Assembly (NCBI RefSeq): GCF_000336995.1
Contig: NZ_AOJI01000017.1
Location: 224,932 to 288,931, forward strand
Length of the DNA: 64,000 nt
Direction of reading: 5' to 3'
From: Halorubrum aidingense JCM 13560
GTDB taxonomy: Archaea; Halobacteriota; Halobacteria; Halobacteriales; Haloferacaceae
The translations under genes and the position numbers were made by a program. The stretch's first letter is position 1; each line of letters opens with the position of its first letter. The notes under the pieces are model-generated. The model did no database searches, was not told the DNA's origin, and worked only from the letters and a program-made list of their open reading frames with translations. Positions 32,912-41,735 of the stretch are shown piece by piece.

Positions 32912-33823
32912 ATGGACGTAGAACTCGAACGCTTAATAGATGGTCTCCTCACCGACATAGCTTGCCCCAACTGCGGAAATGAGTTTGTCATCCGAGCAAA
33001 CAGACTCTCCAAAGAGGACGACAATCTGTACACCACCCCACACTCCTGCCCCGGATGCGAAGCGGAGTACGAAATCACTGTGGAAAACGACGGGCAATTC
33101 GTCAGCTACGAAGCTAACCGATTTGACGAAGATGAGGATCACCCGAGTATGTTCTCCAGCGCACGGAAGGAATCACTTCACAGACAGACGCATCCCATCA
33201 GAGAACTCGTAGAGGGCTTCGCTGAACTAAATGCGGCACTTGATATCCTTCAGGAGAACAGAGAGCGCATCCACGACGCTTGTGACATCTTTAGAGACGA
33301 GGGATTAGACGACCAAGGAGCAGAGTTTGACCGCCGGGTCAACACTGACGTCCATAACTACTTGGCGAGCGCCTACACTTTCAACCAAATCCTCCAAACA
33401 ATCGAACCAAACATCCCGACTGACGGCCCCGTGGAGGAAGCGAAGGAAGAATTTGAGGACGAAGAACGAGTGATAATGGGGCTTAGAGTATACGCGCAGC
33501 ACAACCTCTCACTTCCCTTCGGCTACGCCCAATTCATCGACGAGAATACGGCTAGGAGAGAAATGACGTTAAGCGTCGACTTGGAGGAAGTGAACGTCAT
33601 CGAATCCGATATCGACACTTACGGGCCCGACGGGTACAGAGAAGGCGCAGATCACCACTACGAGAAAGTCGAAGGCGACACAATCAACATCGAACGCCGC
33701 ATCAATTTGCACTACGAGGCCGCCAAAGAACTTGTTGACGCCATCGGTGAACACGCCGAGGCAGAACACGGTAACGAGTTAGAAGACTACCGCGAGTCAG
33801 TGACCTACGACACAGAACGCTGA
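32912..33823 (+). CDS. Zinc-ribbon protein with HEPN-like motif
   Basis: A 303-residue protein. Residues about 18-52 are a zinc ribbon (CPNCGNEF ... CPGCEAEY). The helical region at about 95-190 contains EFDRRVNTDVHNYLASAY; R142-x5-H148 (or R141-x6-H148) fits the R-x4-6-H active-site motif of HEPN ribonucleases, and the Asn after the His adds to the likeness. The C-terminal 90 residues end in another helical segment. HEPN RNases act in toxin and phage defence by cutting RNA. The assignment rests on one motif and the helical setting. It is monocistronic. Confidence 0.6.
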   Translation: MDVELERLIDGLLTDIACPNCGNEFVIRANRLSKEDDNLYTTPHSCPGCEAEYEITVENDGQFVSYEANRFDEDEDHPSMFSSARKESLHRQTHPIRELVEGFAELNAALDILQENRERIHDACDIFRDEGLDDQGAEFDRRVNTDVHNYLASAYTFNQILQTIEPNIPTDGPVEEAKEEFEDEERVIMGLRVYAQHNLSLPFGYAQFIDENTARREMTLSVDLEEVNVIESDIDTYGPDGYREGADHHYEKVEGDTINIERRINLHYEAAKELVDAIGEHAEAEHGNELEDYRESVTYDTER

Positions 33824-33861
33824 TGTGACCTCCGAGTCAAACGACTCATCATCGGTCACAA

Positions 33862-34407
33862 TTAGATTTGAAGAAACAATTCACTTTGTGAAAAGACGGA
33901 GAATACAATCATAGCGAATCCTAACCCACGAACACGTTGGATTCGCACCTGTCTCATACGATTGATTCTATCTGTTATCCAAGTATCGATAATAAAGATC
34001 GATTCAATCTTTTGTGAGTGATCATCTAGAATAGAATTACCTGGATCAGCCGCGTCATCCCAGACTGAATAGACAATAGTGCCCTGAGTGAATGCCTCAT
34101 CTCCGTTTTCATTCGTATATCCGATTAATGGGACACGAAAAGCCTGAGATTCACCACTGAGTGTTTGGTCCCAATTTTTTGATACGGTTTCGCGTACTAG
34201 CTCGAAGCCGTCCGTATTCGTAGTTATTATTCCTTCTTTTGATAGTTCTTTACGACTGTTTTGCAACTTGTCGATCTTTGTTTGGTCGACTATCAGCCGC
34301 TCAATACTGGGAAGTGTAGGAAGGATCACGAATGCAGGACCCAAAACGCCAGACAATATACCGGCTATTGTAACCAGACCGACTCCCATTATGGTTAATT
34401 CTGTCAT
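33862..34407 (-). CDS. Hypothetical membrane protein, AT-rich
   Basis: A 181-residue protein with hydrophobic helices at both ends: residues about 3-29 (TIMGVGLVTIAGILSGVLG) and the C-terminal 20 residues (LGFAMIVFSVFSQSELFL). Between them lies a soluble domain of about 125 residues. Codons are A/T-ending, like the histone-fold operon, so it belongs to imported cargo. It is read leftward towards the HEPN-like gene. No family recognised. Confidence 0.6.
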   Translation of the reverse strand: MTELTIMGVGLVTIAGILSGVLGPAFVILPTLPSIERLIVDQTKIDKLQNSRKELSKEGIITTNTDGFELVRETVSKNWDQTLSGESQAFRVPLIGYTNENGDEAFTQGTIVYSVWDDAADPGNSILDDHSQKIESIFIIDTWITDRINRMRQVRIQRVRGLGFAMIVFSVFSQSELFLQI

Positions 34408-34643
34408 GGAACCCTCTCGTCGAACTGAAACACATTAGAGAGTCGGCAAATAAGTGCCGGAGACTGAGTGCCGCACCAGTTGACCGAATTAGTTCGAAAC
34501 AGTACTAAGGGGCTGGCCGGGTTGAAACCCCCTAATTCAAGCATATTCTCCGTCCGAATCAACCAACCGTTGAGTGGTCTATATTGGTTCCGAAAATTTT
34601 CACCGACGTTTTATCAGGTGTCAAATTACAGTTCAAAAGAGAC

Positions 34644-35048
34644 ATGAGCGAATTTAATATTGATCGAGACCGACTAATCGCGGTCGTTCGATATCCACAA
34701 CAGGGTGACCCTCTTGCTGTATCGTACGCTATTGCCGAAGCTGAAGCTGGTAATGAAACGCAAATTACTGTGTTCGACCCCTTTTCACGAGAGATAGAGG
34801 AGTCATACCAAATACCGCTTGCGCCGGGGATTATTCTCTCGGCCCTTGAGGAGGGCAACGTTGAACCATCCGATGTGAAATCGATGGAAGGAGTTGAATT
34901 ATACAACGGATACGACGCCGAACAACCTGACCGCTCTGACTACCTACCGGACGACATCGTGGAGAATGACAACGATCTCGGTGCAACATTCACTACCGCA
35001 AACAATATTGATGATAACGATGACAGTTATTCTGAAAATTCCAGATAG
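34644..35048 (+). CDS. Hypothetical cargo protein, 134 aa
   Basis: A soluble protein with a beta-rich first half (RLIAVVRYPQQGDPLAVSYA, TQITVFDPFSREIEESYQIP), a short helix (IILSALEEGNVEPSDVK) and an acidic Asn/Asp tail. The ATG at 34644 is chosen because in-frame sequence before it has only a TTG. Moderately AT-rich. No family recognised. Confidence 0.5.
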   Translation: MSEFNIDRDRLIAVVRYPQQGDPLAVSYAIAEAEAGNETQITVFDPFSREIEESYQIPLAPGIILSALEEGNVEPSDVKSMEGVELYNGYDAEQPDRSDYLPDDIVENDNDLGATFTTANNIDDNDDSYSENSR

Positions 35049-35150
35049 ACCACTGTGTTGACTTTCTTCACAAGTATCGGCCGCAAATGGTTTGTGATGA
35101 TCTTAACAGAGATCCAGTGGGCTATAACTCCGTGACTACTTTCGACCCGC

Positions 35151-35939
35151 TCACACCCCTTCCGGATCGAAGTTCATCACGAGCCGCTCTTTCGCGTCCT
35201 TCGACGACCCGCGTTTCCCGTTGTTGATGAACCGCTTCTCGTCGCGATCGAGCACGTACACGTCCTCGAAGCCCCCTGGTAGGTCCTCGTACGAGCAGAT
35301 CCAGTCGCCCTCCAACCCCGTGAGTCCGTCGACGAGCGCCTCGTGGTCGATCGTGTTCACGAGGTAGTAGTCCTCGTACCCCACGTACGGCGGGTCGCAG
35401 TAGAACACAGTGTCCGCGCTGTCGTACTTCTCGAAGACCTCGGACCAGTCGAGGTTCTCGAGGACCACATCCGCGAACCGGTCGGCGAACTCGTCGAGAC
35501 GATCGACCTTGTTCGCATACGACTGGGCCTGACTCCGGACCTTCGAGGTCCCGAACCCAGCTCGCGAGTCGTACGTCCCACCCCACTGCGTGTACCGGAG
35601 GTAGAAGAACTGCCCGGCGCGCTCGATCGGGTCGGCGGGCCGGTAGCCGTGGAAGAACTTGTGCGCCCACTCGTCGTAGATCTCGCGCGAGTACGGCGTC
35701 CGGTCGAGCCACTCGACCAGCTCCTCGCAGCGGTCGCGGAGGACCTCGAAGAACTGCACGAGGTCGCCGTCGCGGTCGTTGTACACCTCGACGTCGCTCG
35801 TGTCCGAGTCCTTGTTCGCGAGGACGCCGGCTGCACCGCCGAACACTTCCACGAAGCAGGTGTGCTCAGGCGTCTGACCGAGGATCCACGACGCGAAGCG
35901 GCTCTTCCCGCCGGGGTAGGGAAAGACGGCGTCCGGCAT
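35151..35939 (-). CDS. D12-class adenine-N6 DNA methyltransferase (Dam-like)
   Basis: A 262-residue enzyme that should methylate adenine N6 using SAM. It opens with VFPYPGGKSRFASWIL (motif I, SAM-binding), has VEVFGGAAGVLANKD, and the catalytic DPPYVGYEDYY around residue 157. The helical target-recognition part lies between. It is an orphan: no restriction partner is adjacent. Element-encoded Dam-like enzymes often protect DNA from host restriction or mark it for replication and packaging. The ATG at 35939 overlaps the stop of the upstream gene by one base (TGATG), so both are under the promoter at 36292. Confidence 0.9.
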   Translation of the reverse strand: MPDAVFPYPGGKSRFASWILGQTPEHTCFVEVFGGAAGVLANKDSDTSDVEVYNDRDGDLVQFFEVLRDRCEELVEWLDRTPYSREIYDEWAHKFFHGYRPADPIERAGQFFYLRYTQWGGTYDSRAGFGTSKVRSQAQSYANKVDRLDEFADRFADVVLENLDWSEVFEKYDSADTVFYCDPPYVGYEDYYLVNTIDHEALVDGLTGLEGDWICSYEDLPGGFEDVYVLDRDEKRFINNGKRGSSKDAKERLVMNFDPEGV

Positions 35940-36268
35940 CACCGATCACCCTCGAGGCGCTCACCGACGACGCCGGCGACGCGCTCGACCCAGTCCGGGA
36001 CGTCGGCGCCGTGGACGCTGTCGCCCTCGCAGAAGATGCGGCTGATGTCGAGCGAGCCGCCGATAATCCGCGCGTCGAGCTGCCAGTCGTACTGGTTCGC
36101 CGCCTCGATCTCGATGCGAAGTGACCCGTTCGCGTCGACGCTGACGACCGCGAGGGCGTAGTAGGGACCGCGGTAGCCGCGGGAACTGCGAATCCCTTCG
36201 GCGACGAGGTCGACGTCGAACTCTTTTGTCTGTGCGCTGCCGCCGTGGACCGGTTGCTTAGAAGCCAT
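35939..36268 (-). CDS. Hypothetical protein upstream of the methylase
   Basis: A 109-residue protein with a beta-rich centre (GPYYALAVVSVDANGSLRIEIEAANQYDWQL) and a helical end. It shares an operon with the methylase. The ATG lies about 27 bases from the TATA-like ggtttag at 36292-36298, implying a leaderless mRNA. No family recognised; a subunit or regulator of the methylase is possible from position alone. Confidence 0.65.
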   Translation of the reverse strand: MASKQPVHGGSAQTKEFDVDLVAEGIRSSRGYRGPYYALAVVSVDANGSLRIEIEAANQYDWQLDARIIGGSLDISRIFCEGDSVHGADVPDWVERVAGVVGERLEGDR

Positions 36269-36291
36269 ACTGACGGCTGGTCGCCATCAAC

Positions 36292-36387
36292 GGTTTAGCC
36301 TGACCCGTGAGGTTCCGAACGGTTCCGGATGGTCGCGAAGTGGGAGCCGTCCCCGAGTTAAGCGAGTTCCGAACGGTGTTCCGAATG
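36292..36387 (-). promoter_or_regulatory. Methylase-operon promoter with twin upstream motifs
   Basis: TATA-like ggtttag (36292-36298), 13 bp spacer, motif copy 1 gttccgaacggttccggat at 36312-36330, and copy 2 (gttccgaacggtgttccga) at 36366-36384, 54 bp from copy 1. Copy 1 plus its next six bases are identical to the copy at 27681 over 25 bp. Copy 2 lies within the 3' end of the cdc6 gene. The matching spacing marks these as regulatory sites and not chance repeats. Confidence 0.8.
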
Positions 36388-37392
36388 ATCGACGCCAACG
36401 AGACTGTACCGCTTCGTCCCCCGATCCCACTCGACGTCGACAAGGTTGTAGTGCTCTAGTTTCGGCAGGTGATTTTCTCGGAGGTACCGCAGCGTCACCG
36501 GGTCGGGATGTGCCTCCTCGTAGCGGGCGTACAGCTCCTTCTGGATGAGCCCGTCCTCTTCAGCGAGAACCTCGTACAGCACGCGCTGGTGATCGTTCAG
36601 TTTCGAGATGGTCTTCTGGCGAACCTCGCGCTCGGCGTTCGCGACGGCGTCCTCGACGAGCCGCGCCGGAATCGCCGACAGCCCCTCGCGGCTGGCCATG
36701 CGTGCACCGACCCGCAGCGCCGCGATCGCCTGCCGCGCGTCTCCTTCGGAGAGGCGCGCGATCCGTGCGAGCACGTCCTCACCGACGGCGTTGGGACCGA
36801 GCCCCGCACGGGCACGGCGAGAGAGGATCTTCGCGATCGTGTCATCGTTGTAGGTGTCGAAGTGGACGCGGTAGGCGACGCTGATCCGGGAAGTGATTCG
36901 GTCGTCGAGGTCTGCGAGGAGATCGACCTCCCGATTCGCGATCCCGATCCAGGAGAGCCCGCGGATATCGTGGAGATCGTAGAGCACCTCGGTCCCACGC
37001 AGTTGGTCCGCTTCATCAAGGATGACGACGCCCGGCCCGTGGAGGTTGTTCTTGATCAGGTCGATCAGCCGGCCGGTCGAAGACGATCGCGGCAGCGCTG
37101 CGCCGACCAAGTCTCGGGCAAGTTGCTCGAGGACTGCGTTCCGGGTGTAGTCCTGCCAGCAGTTCACGTAGGCGTGGGGGACGTCGAGGACCTCCTGCCG
37201 AAGTTCGCGAACGGCAGCCCTCGCGACAGTAGTCTTCCCGACACCGGAGGGGCCGAACAGGAAGCAGTTCTCGGCACGAAAGCCGTCTTCGATCGGCGCG
37301 AGCGCGTCCGTCACCTCGTTCATGTGGCGGTTCCGACCGACGATCGAGGTGGGGAGGTGATCGTCGTCGAACACCGTTCCATCGCGTATCAC
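36358..37392 (-). CDS. Orc1/Cdc6-family replication initiator
   Basis: A 344-residue AAA+ protein. It has the Cdc6 opening (SIVGRNRHMNEVTDALAPIE), Walker A GPSGVGKTTVA near residue 48, Walker B GVVILDEADQL, sensor 1 GIANREVDL and sensor 2 ARQAIAALR, and a C-terminal winged helix of about 90 residues (DHQRVLYEVLAEEDG). Element-borne copies initiate replication at their own origin. The start is GTG 37392, 28 bases from the cttatatt TATA (37417-37424, minus). Its length is shorter than most host Orc1 proteins (about 400 residues), typical of plasmids. Confidence 0.93.
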   Translation of the reverse strand: MIRDGTVFDDDHLPTSIVGRNRHMNEVTDALAPIEDGFRAENCFLFGPSGVGKTTVARAAVRELRQEVLDVPHAYVNCWQDYTRNAVLEQLARDLVGAALPRSSSTGRLIDLIKNNLHGPGVVILDEADQLRGTEVLYDLHDIRGLSWIGIANREVDLLADLDDRITSRISVAYRVHFDTYNDDTIAKILSRRARAGLGPNAVGEDVLARIARLSEGDARQAIAALRVGARMASREGLSAIPARLVEDAVANAEREVRQKTISKLNDHQRVLYEVLAEEDGLIQKELYARYEEAHPDPVTLRYLRENHLPKLEHYNLVDVEWDRGTKRYSLVGVDHSEHRSELA

Positions 37393-37416
37393 GTTTCAGT
37401 CGGTCACGGTGCGAGA

Positions 37417-37455
37417 ATATAAGCCGACCCCCCAGTGTTCCGAACGGTTCCGGAT
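37417..37455 (-). promoter_or_regulatory. cdc6 promoter with one upstream motif
   Basis: The TATA-like aatataag (37417-37424) is followed, 12 bp further upstream, by the motif gttccgaacggttccggat at 37437-37455. Only one copy is seen here. The motif-TATA spacing matches the two other promoters within 1 bp. A role as origin recognition box for Cdc6 is an alternative, as such boxes cluster around cdc6 genes. Confidence 0.75.
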
Positions 37456-37503
37456 GGAGCAGATAGAATCGGTGTACTGAATACAATGAATGAGTCCGTC
37501 ACA

Positions 37504-37527
37504 CCCGTGAAAGCCCATTTTCACGGG
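37504..37527. other. Perfect 9-bp inverted repeat
   Basis: cccgtgaaa (37504-37512) and tttcacggg (37519-37527) flank a 6-base loop. It lies about 50 bp beyond the cdc6 motif and 67 bp before the next rightward gene, in AT-rich DNA. It could be an operator, part of the replication origin, or a hairpin. Confidence 0.6.
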
Positions 37528-37593
37528 GCAATTTACAATATTTGAAAATGGCACCGGTGACTACTTGACACATAAAATTGATTTACACACACT

Positions 37594-38127
37594 ATGTCAG
37601 GCTATCCAATTGCACATAGAATCAATGCCGGACAAAATGGCTATTTCGCCAAAGATTGGTACACTCGACAGCAAATTAGCGTCGGGCATGACCTCGGCGA
37701 TCACAGAAAGCAAACAGAAGAGAACATCCATGAGAAAGATGATACACAACACAACTACGTCTCTCGATTCCTTGGATGTCACCCAGATGAAGAAAAGAAC
37801 CTCCATATTGGAGAGAATATCATTGCCTACGCACCAAATCAAGACATCCTCTTAGGAATTGGTTCAATCCTCAGCGAACCCTACTATGAGCAAAATCCCC
37901 GAACCCTTACCACCCAGGACATACACCATTATTGGCGAGATATCGTCTGGCTACCTTGGAGCAAACCAGTCGATCGGGACGAGATTGGAGCTATTTCTCC
38001 CCGGTTCAACGAAAATGGAAAACACCGAGCCTATCCCACCAGTACATTAGAGCGGTACAATGGTGACTTCACTGGATTAAAAGAAACAATCGAGAAATGC
38101 GAACAAGTGGATCTCAACCGACTGTAG
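37594..38127 (+). CDS. PUA/EVE-like domain protein
   Basis: A 177-residue protein with Asn/His-rich first half. The second half (ENIIAYAPNQDILLGIGSIL, then HHYWRDIVWLPW) has the order seen in EVE/PUA-like folds: a strand with a G-I-G turn, a Y-x-R or H-Y-W box and a V-x-W strand. EVE domains recognise modified bases and are often fused to or beside restriction enzymes. This is a likeness, not a firm assignment. Single gene with A/T-ending codons. Confidence 0.5.
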   Translation: MSGYPIAHRINAGQNGYFAKDWYTRQQISVGHDLGDHRKQTEENIHEKDDTQHNYVSRFLGCHPDEEKNLHIGENIIAYAPNQDILLGIGSILSEPYYEQNPRTLTTQDIHHYWRDIVWLPWSKPVDRDEIGAISPRFNENGKHRAYPTSTLERYNGDFTGLKETIEKCEQVDLNRL

Positions 38128-38324
38128 GGTCTTCTTCTGAATAAGATCATACCGTTCCTGTTTTCATGATCGATTAGAATCCCCCACTGCCGACTTGTTA
38201 TTCGTCTAGTCTCGTTGGCGCCACTAATCGGTGACATCCCTTATTGCCAGTGTGAACACAACGGTCGAATTACTCGGTCAAGCAGCGGTAATTTATCCTG
38301 TTACCTCCCACATGGTTTCACAGA

Positions 38325-39245
38325 ATGCCCGACTCGCCTTGGCAGGACAAAGACCGGCTATACAAGCTGTACGTAGAAGGCGGTCTCTCGGCTGCTGCTA
38401 TTGGTGAGGAGTTGGGTTGCTCCGATGTCACCGTCTTAGACTGGCTAAGCAGGCACGAGATCCCCACGAGAAATCCGGACCCGCCACGGATGACAGGAGA
38501 GGATCATCCCCGCTCAGTATCGAAGGAAGATATTCTAGCTGATTACAAACGAGTTGCAGAGGAACTCAGCAAAACGCCCACCCAATCTGAATATGATGAG
38601 CTCGGAGAGTACTCTTCTCAATCAATACAATCTCATTACAGCACTATGGGCGCTATACAGGACGCTGCCTCTCTTGAGCGCCTCAGAAAGGGGCGAGTTA
38701 TCCTCAAGTGCGAAGCCTGCGGCGACGAGTACAGTGTGAAACACGCAGAGAAGGACAAAAGTCGGTTCTGTAGCCGCGACTGCCTCGGTCAGTGGATGTC
38801 TGAGAATATGACCGGGGAAAACAATCGCTACGACTACAATCAGACTGAGTTCACCTGTGAGTGGTGCGACGAGACGTATTTCAGAGCTGCGAATAGGGAG
38901 GGGAAGACCCGTTTTTGCTCTCAAGAGTGCCTCGTCGAATGGCGATCTCGTGAATACTCTGGCGAGAATCATCCTCGGTGGAAGGATAACGGGGACTACT
39001 ATCGCGGTCCAAATTGGCACGGTCAACGGGCCAAAGCACGTGAGCGCGATAACCACGAGTGCCAAAACTGTGGCAGAGACTATTCAGACCTCGACGTTCA
39101 CCATATCATCCCGTTTAGCGAGTTTGACGACTACGAGCGGGCGAATCGGCTTCAAAATCTCATAACGCTATGCGATAGCTGCCATTCAAACGTTGAATGG
39201 GGAAATATTACTGTACAGTCGAAGCTCGGGACGTTCAGCGAGTAA
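38325..39245 (+). CDS. HNH endonuclease with double zinc-ribbon and HTH
   Basis: A 306-residue nuclease. The N-terminal 45 residues are a helix-turn-helix (LSAAAIGEELGCSDVTVLDWL). A homing-associated region follows (residues about 60-115), then two similar zinc ribbons of the C-x2-C...C-x3-C type (CEACGDEYSVKHAEKDKSRF and CEWCDETYFRAANREGKTRF). The C-terminal HNH domain has CQNCGRDYSDLDVHHIIPF and LCDSCH. This combination is common in free-standing homing or group-I-like nucleases of haloarchaea. It is monocistronic. Confidence 0.9.
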   Translation: MPDSPWQDKDRLYKLYVEGGLSAAAIGEELGCSDVTVLDWLSRHEIPTRNPDPPRMTGEDHPRSVSKEDILADYKRVAEELSKTPTQSEYDELGEYSSQSIQSHYSTMGAIQDAASLERLRKGRVILKCEACGDEYSVKHAEKDKSRFCSRDCLGQWMSENMTGENNRYDYNQTEFTCEWCDETYFRAANREGKTRFCSQECLVEWRSREYSGENHPRWKDNGDYYRGPNWHGQRAKARERDNHECQNCGRDYSDLDVHHIIPFSEFDDYERANRLQNLITLCDSCHSNVEWGNITVQSKLGTFSE

Positions 39246-39384
39246 TTCATTCTCTGTATTCCGCAAGATCTTCAAACAGTCGGCGGTTCAGAATTCCAAC
39301 AGGGCCCTCTCTGCCTGTTATACTTCCAGTTTCACTCTGTGCCCATGGCTCACATCCTTTACGTTGACTACTAGTGCTACAGAT

Positions 39385-39723
39385 ATGGCAACGAAGAACT
39401 CGGGAGAGAGAATTCGGCGCCGCGACGTATTCGTGAACCTCGCTGAAGAGCTACAACTTCGACGATCGGGTGTCCACAGTGCGAAAATGGCAGAGAATCT
39501 ATTCAGGTTCGAGGAGGGTCGAGACCTCGTCGGGATCGGGCACGAGGCTGAGCGAGCGATCTACTATGAGACCGCTTCACGATCGCTTGTCGCAGTTCAA
39601 TTCGACAAGCACGGGGTGTACGCCGGTGAGCAGGAACTTCTCCAGCGTGAGCTCGACGAGCCAACAGCATGGGTCGAGGCGTCCGGTAGCGAACTTGTGT
39701 GGGTCCACCCGCGGTATCGGTGA
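39385..39723 (+). CDS. Hypothetical protein, 112 aa
   Basis: A soluble protein with a basic helical opening (SGERIRRRDVFVNLAEELQLR) and a beta-rich second half ending VEASGSELVWVHPRYR. The ATG at 39385 begins the conserved-looking stretch; upstream in-frame sequence has no good start. Codon use is near the genome norm. No family recognised. Confidence 0.55.
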   Translation: MATKNSGERIRRRDVFVNLAEELQLRRSGVHSAKMAENLFRFEEGRDLVGIGHEAERAIYYETASRSLVAVQFDKHGVYAGEQELLQRELDEPTAWVEASGSELVWVHPRYR

Positions 39724-39866
39724 TGCGCTTTCGTGTCGAAGCGAGAAAACCTAGATCTGATCCGATATCATGATCTGATGATCTTCGGATCCTCGGATCC
39801 TCGCAGGAAACGCCCTTTCTCCTGCTATGAATTAATATACTATCCGCTCAAGCTATTCTCGCAAAC

Positions 39867-40388
39867 ATGGGACTTGGAAAGTATATCGACCAGATGGCGT
39901 GGAACGAGGAGCACCCAGCGATAAAAGATACGCTAGATCAGATGTTCGACGAACAGTATCCTGCGACCCTGATACAGGAAGAACTAGCTGAACAGTTGGA
40001 TGGAGTCTCTATCGACGTCGAATCATATGAACACCTCCCATACACACCCTACGAGTACGATAAGACTCCGAAGCTGGCTCGAAAGTGGGAAGCAATGCTT
40101 ACTGAGTACATGCTTTGTGAACACTCCCGCCCCGACAAACGATACCAGCAGTCCGCTGCGAGAGCAACTGAACATCTCGATTGCTCTGCTGCCGAGTCAG
40201 TGAAAAGCGGGCTCACGAGGGAGACGTTCTACGAACCGTTCAAGGTGAGTCCGGACGGGTCTGAGGAAATCATCTCTATCTCTGCTCCATCTGCTGAGTT
40301 GATCCGCGGTATCCTCAAAGAGGCGGAACGGATCCTAAGACAAGAGCCGGATATCATCGAACAGATCCAAGCTCACCACCGTTCCTGA
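39867..40388 (+). CDS. Hypothetical protein, 173 aa
   Basis: A soluble, helical protein with many acidic residues and Tyr-Pro pairs (HLPYTPYEYDKTPKLARKW). It ends with a helix (LIRGILKEAERILRQEPDIIEQI). Monocistronic, preceded by an AT-rich promoter-like stretch. No family recognised and no catalytic motif seen. Confidence 0.55.
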   Translation: MGLGKYIDQMAWNEEHPAIKDTLDQMFDEQYPATLIQEELAEQLDGVSIDVESYEHLPYTPYEYDKTPKLARKWEAMLTEYMLCEHSRPDKRYQQSAARATEHLDCSAAESVKSGLTRETFYEPFKVSPDGSEEIISISAPSAELIRGILKEAERILRQEPDIIEQIQAHHRS

Positions 40389-40459
40389 ACGAACGATACC
40401 TTTGCGGGTTCAGTCGTACGTGGTGGATATAGACGGCAGATTATACAATCAGAAAATAC

Positions 40460-41506
40460 TCACACCCGCTCTCGAGTACCGAGCACATACCCGAGGAACA
40501 CGATCGCCGCGGTGCCGGCGAAGGTTTCAATCCCCGCAACGACGCTCGTGAGTCCTGGCGGTGGAGTCTCCGGTGGCGACGTTGTAAACGTCACGACGCT
40601 GTAGTACAGACTCCGCCCGATCGACATCTCTCCCACAAAATGGTATACGGCGGCAGACACCAGATAGAGGACCGCCATCACACCTGTAATCCAGGTAAGC
40701 TGTACCCCGTATCCAGTGAACACCTTGGATAAGATCGAGCCGAACCAGGCGGCAATTCCTCTTACCCCTCCCTCAGCGAACGCTTCCTTACGCCGGGCGC
40801 GGCGTTCTCGAACGCGAGCGCTTCGAGCGCGGCCAATCAATCCGTTCATGCTGTAGGCAGTTCGGAGTTCGTGATTCGTGCGAGCAATAATTTCGTATGG
40901 TCGCTTCTCAGATACGTAATCAAATTCGCTGAGTTCATTCATTATTCTCCTATCAGGCACACCGATCCGCGTGTCTCGAGCGAGTATTACGCCAGTCAAA
41001 TCAGTATCACCAAGGTTCGCGTCGGTAAGATCGGCACCTCTGAGATCCGCGTCGGTGACGGCGGCGCCGAAAAGATCCGCGTCAGAGAAGTTGGCACCTC
41101 TGAGGTCCGCGCTATGGAGATCGGCTCTGGTGAGGTGTGCTTCGGTGAAGCCCACACCTCTGAGGTCCGCGCTACGGAGGTTGGCCTTGTCGAGGAGTGC
41201 ACCAGTGAGATCGGCACCCGATAGGTTAGCGCTATAGAGGTTGGCCTTGGTAAGGAGTGCATCGGTGAGGTTGGCACTCGAGAGGTCCGCGCCAGTAATG
41301 TTGGCACCTCTGAGATTCGCGCCGGTGAGGTCGGCCCCATCAAGATTCACGTCGGTGAGGTTGGTGTTTTCGAGGTTTCCGTAGGTGAGGTCAGCATATT
41401 GGAGGTTTGCCTCAGACAGGTTGACGCCAGCGAGGTCGGCGTTTGGCTCAATATCTCCTGAGGTAACATCTGTGTCGTTGGGAATTCCATACTCGGAATC
41501 TGGCAT
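40460..41506 (-). CDS. Pentapeptide-repeat protein fused to a two-helix ion channel
   Basis: A 348-residue protein. Residues about 20-175 are roughly 30 pentapeptide repeats of the A(D/N)LxG type, which form a right-handed square beta-helix. After a basic linker (residues 200-245) come a membrane helix, the loop [18 protein letters not shown] that resembles a K+ channel pore with a non-canonical TTSPP filter, and a last membrane helix. Such fusions occur in haloarchaea; the pentapeptide part may gate the channel. In a defence-like neighbourhood a membrane-depolarising role is possible. Confidence 0.8.
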   Translation of the reverse strand: MPDSEYGIPNDTDVTSGDIEPNADLAGVNLSEANLQYADLTYGNLENTNLTDVNLDGADLTGANLRGANITGADLSSANLTDALLTKANLYSANLSGADLTGALLDKANLRSADLRGVGFTEAHLTRADLHSADLRGANFSDADLFGAAVTDADLRGADLTDANLGDTDLTGVILARDTRIGVPDRRIMNELSEFDYVSEKRPYEIIARTNHELRTAYSMNGLIGRARSARVRERRARRKEAFAEGGVRGIAAWFGSILSKVFTGYGVQLTWITGVMAVLYLVSAAVYHFVGEMSIGRSLYYSVVTFTTSPPETPPPGLTSVVAGIETFAGTAAIVFLGYVLGTRERV

Positions 41507-41735
41507 ATTAATCCATTAACACAATGGCTGATAATTGTCTGGACTAGAATCCTCGATGACCAATATTCTCGCTTTGTTATACACCACGTTTTGGTAAACC
41601 TATCAATCGGAGACATGTTTCAGCAGTCTTGCTCAATACAAGGAGCGAATCGGCTATCAGTCGGTCGTCACCCTGCCTTTACTGAGTGCTAAATACAAGA
41701 GAATATTTATGTAATATTCCATACTACTCGTCTGC

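Noticed and set aside
41000..41480. Apparent DNA tandem repeats in the pentapeptide gene, considered as CRISPR or satellite
   Set aside because: The periodicity is 15 bp and follows the pentapeptide code of a continuous ORF; there are no spacers.
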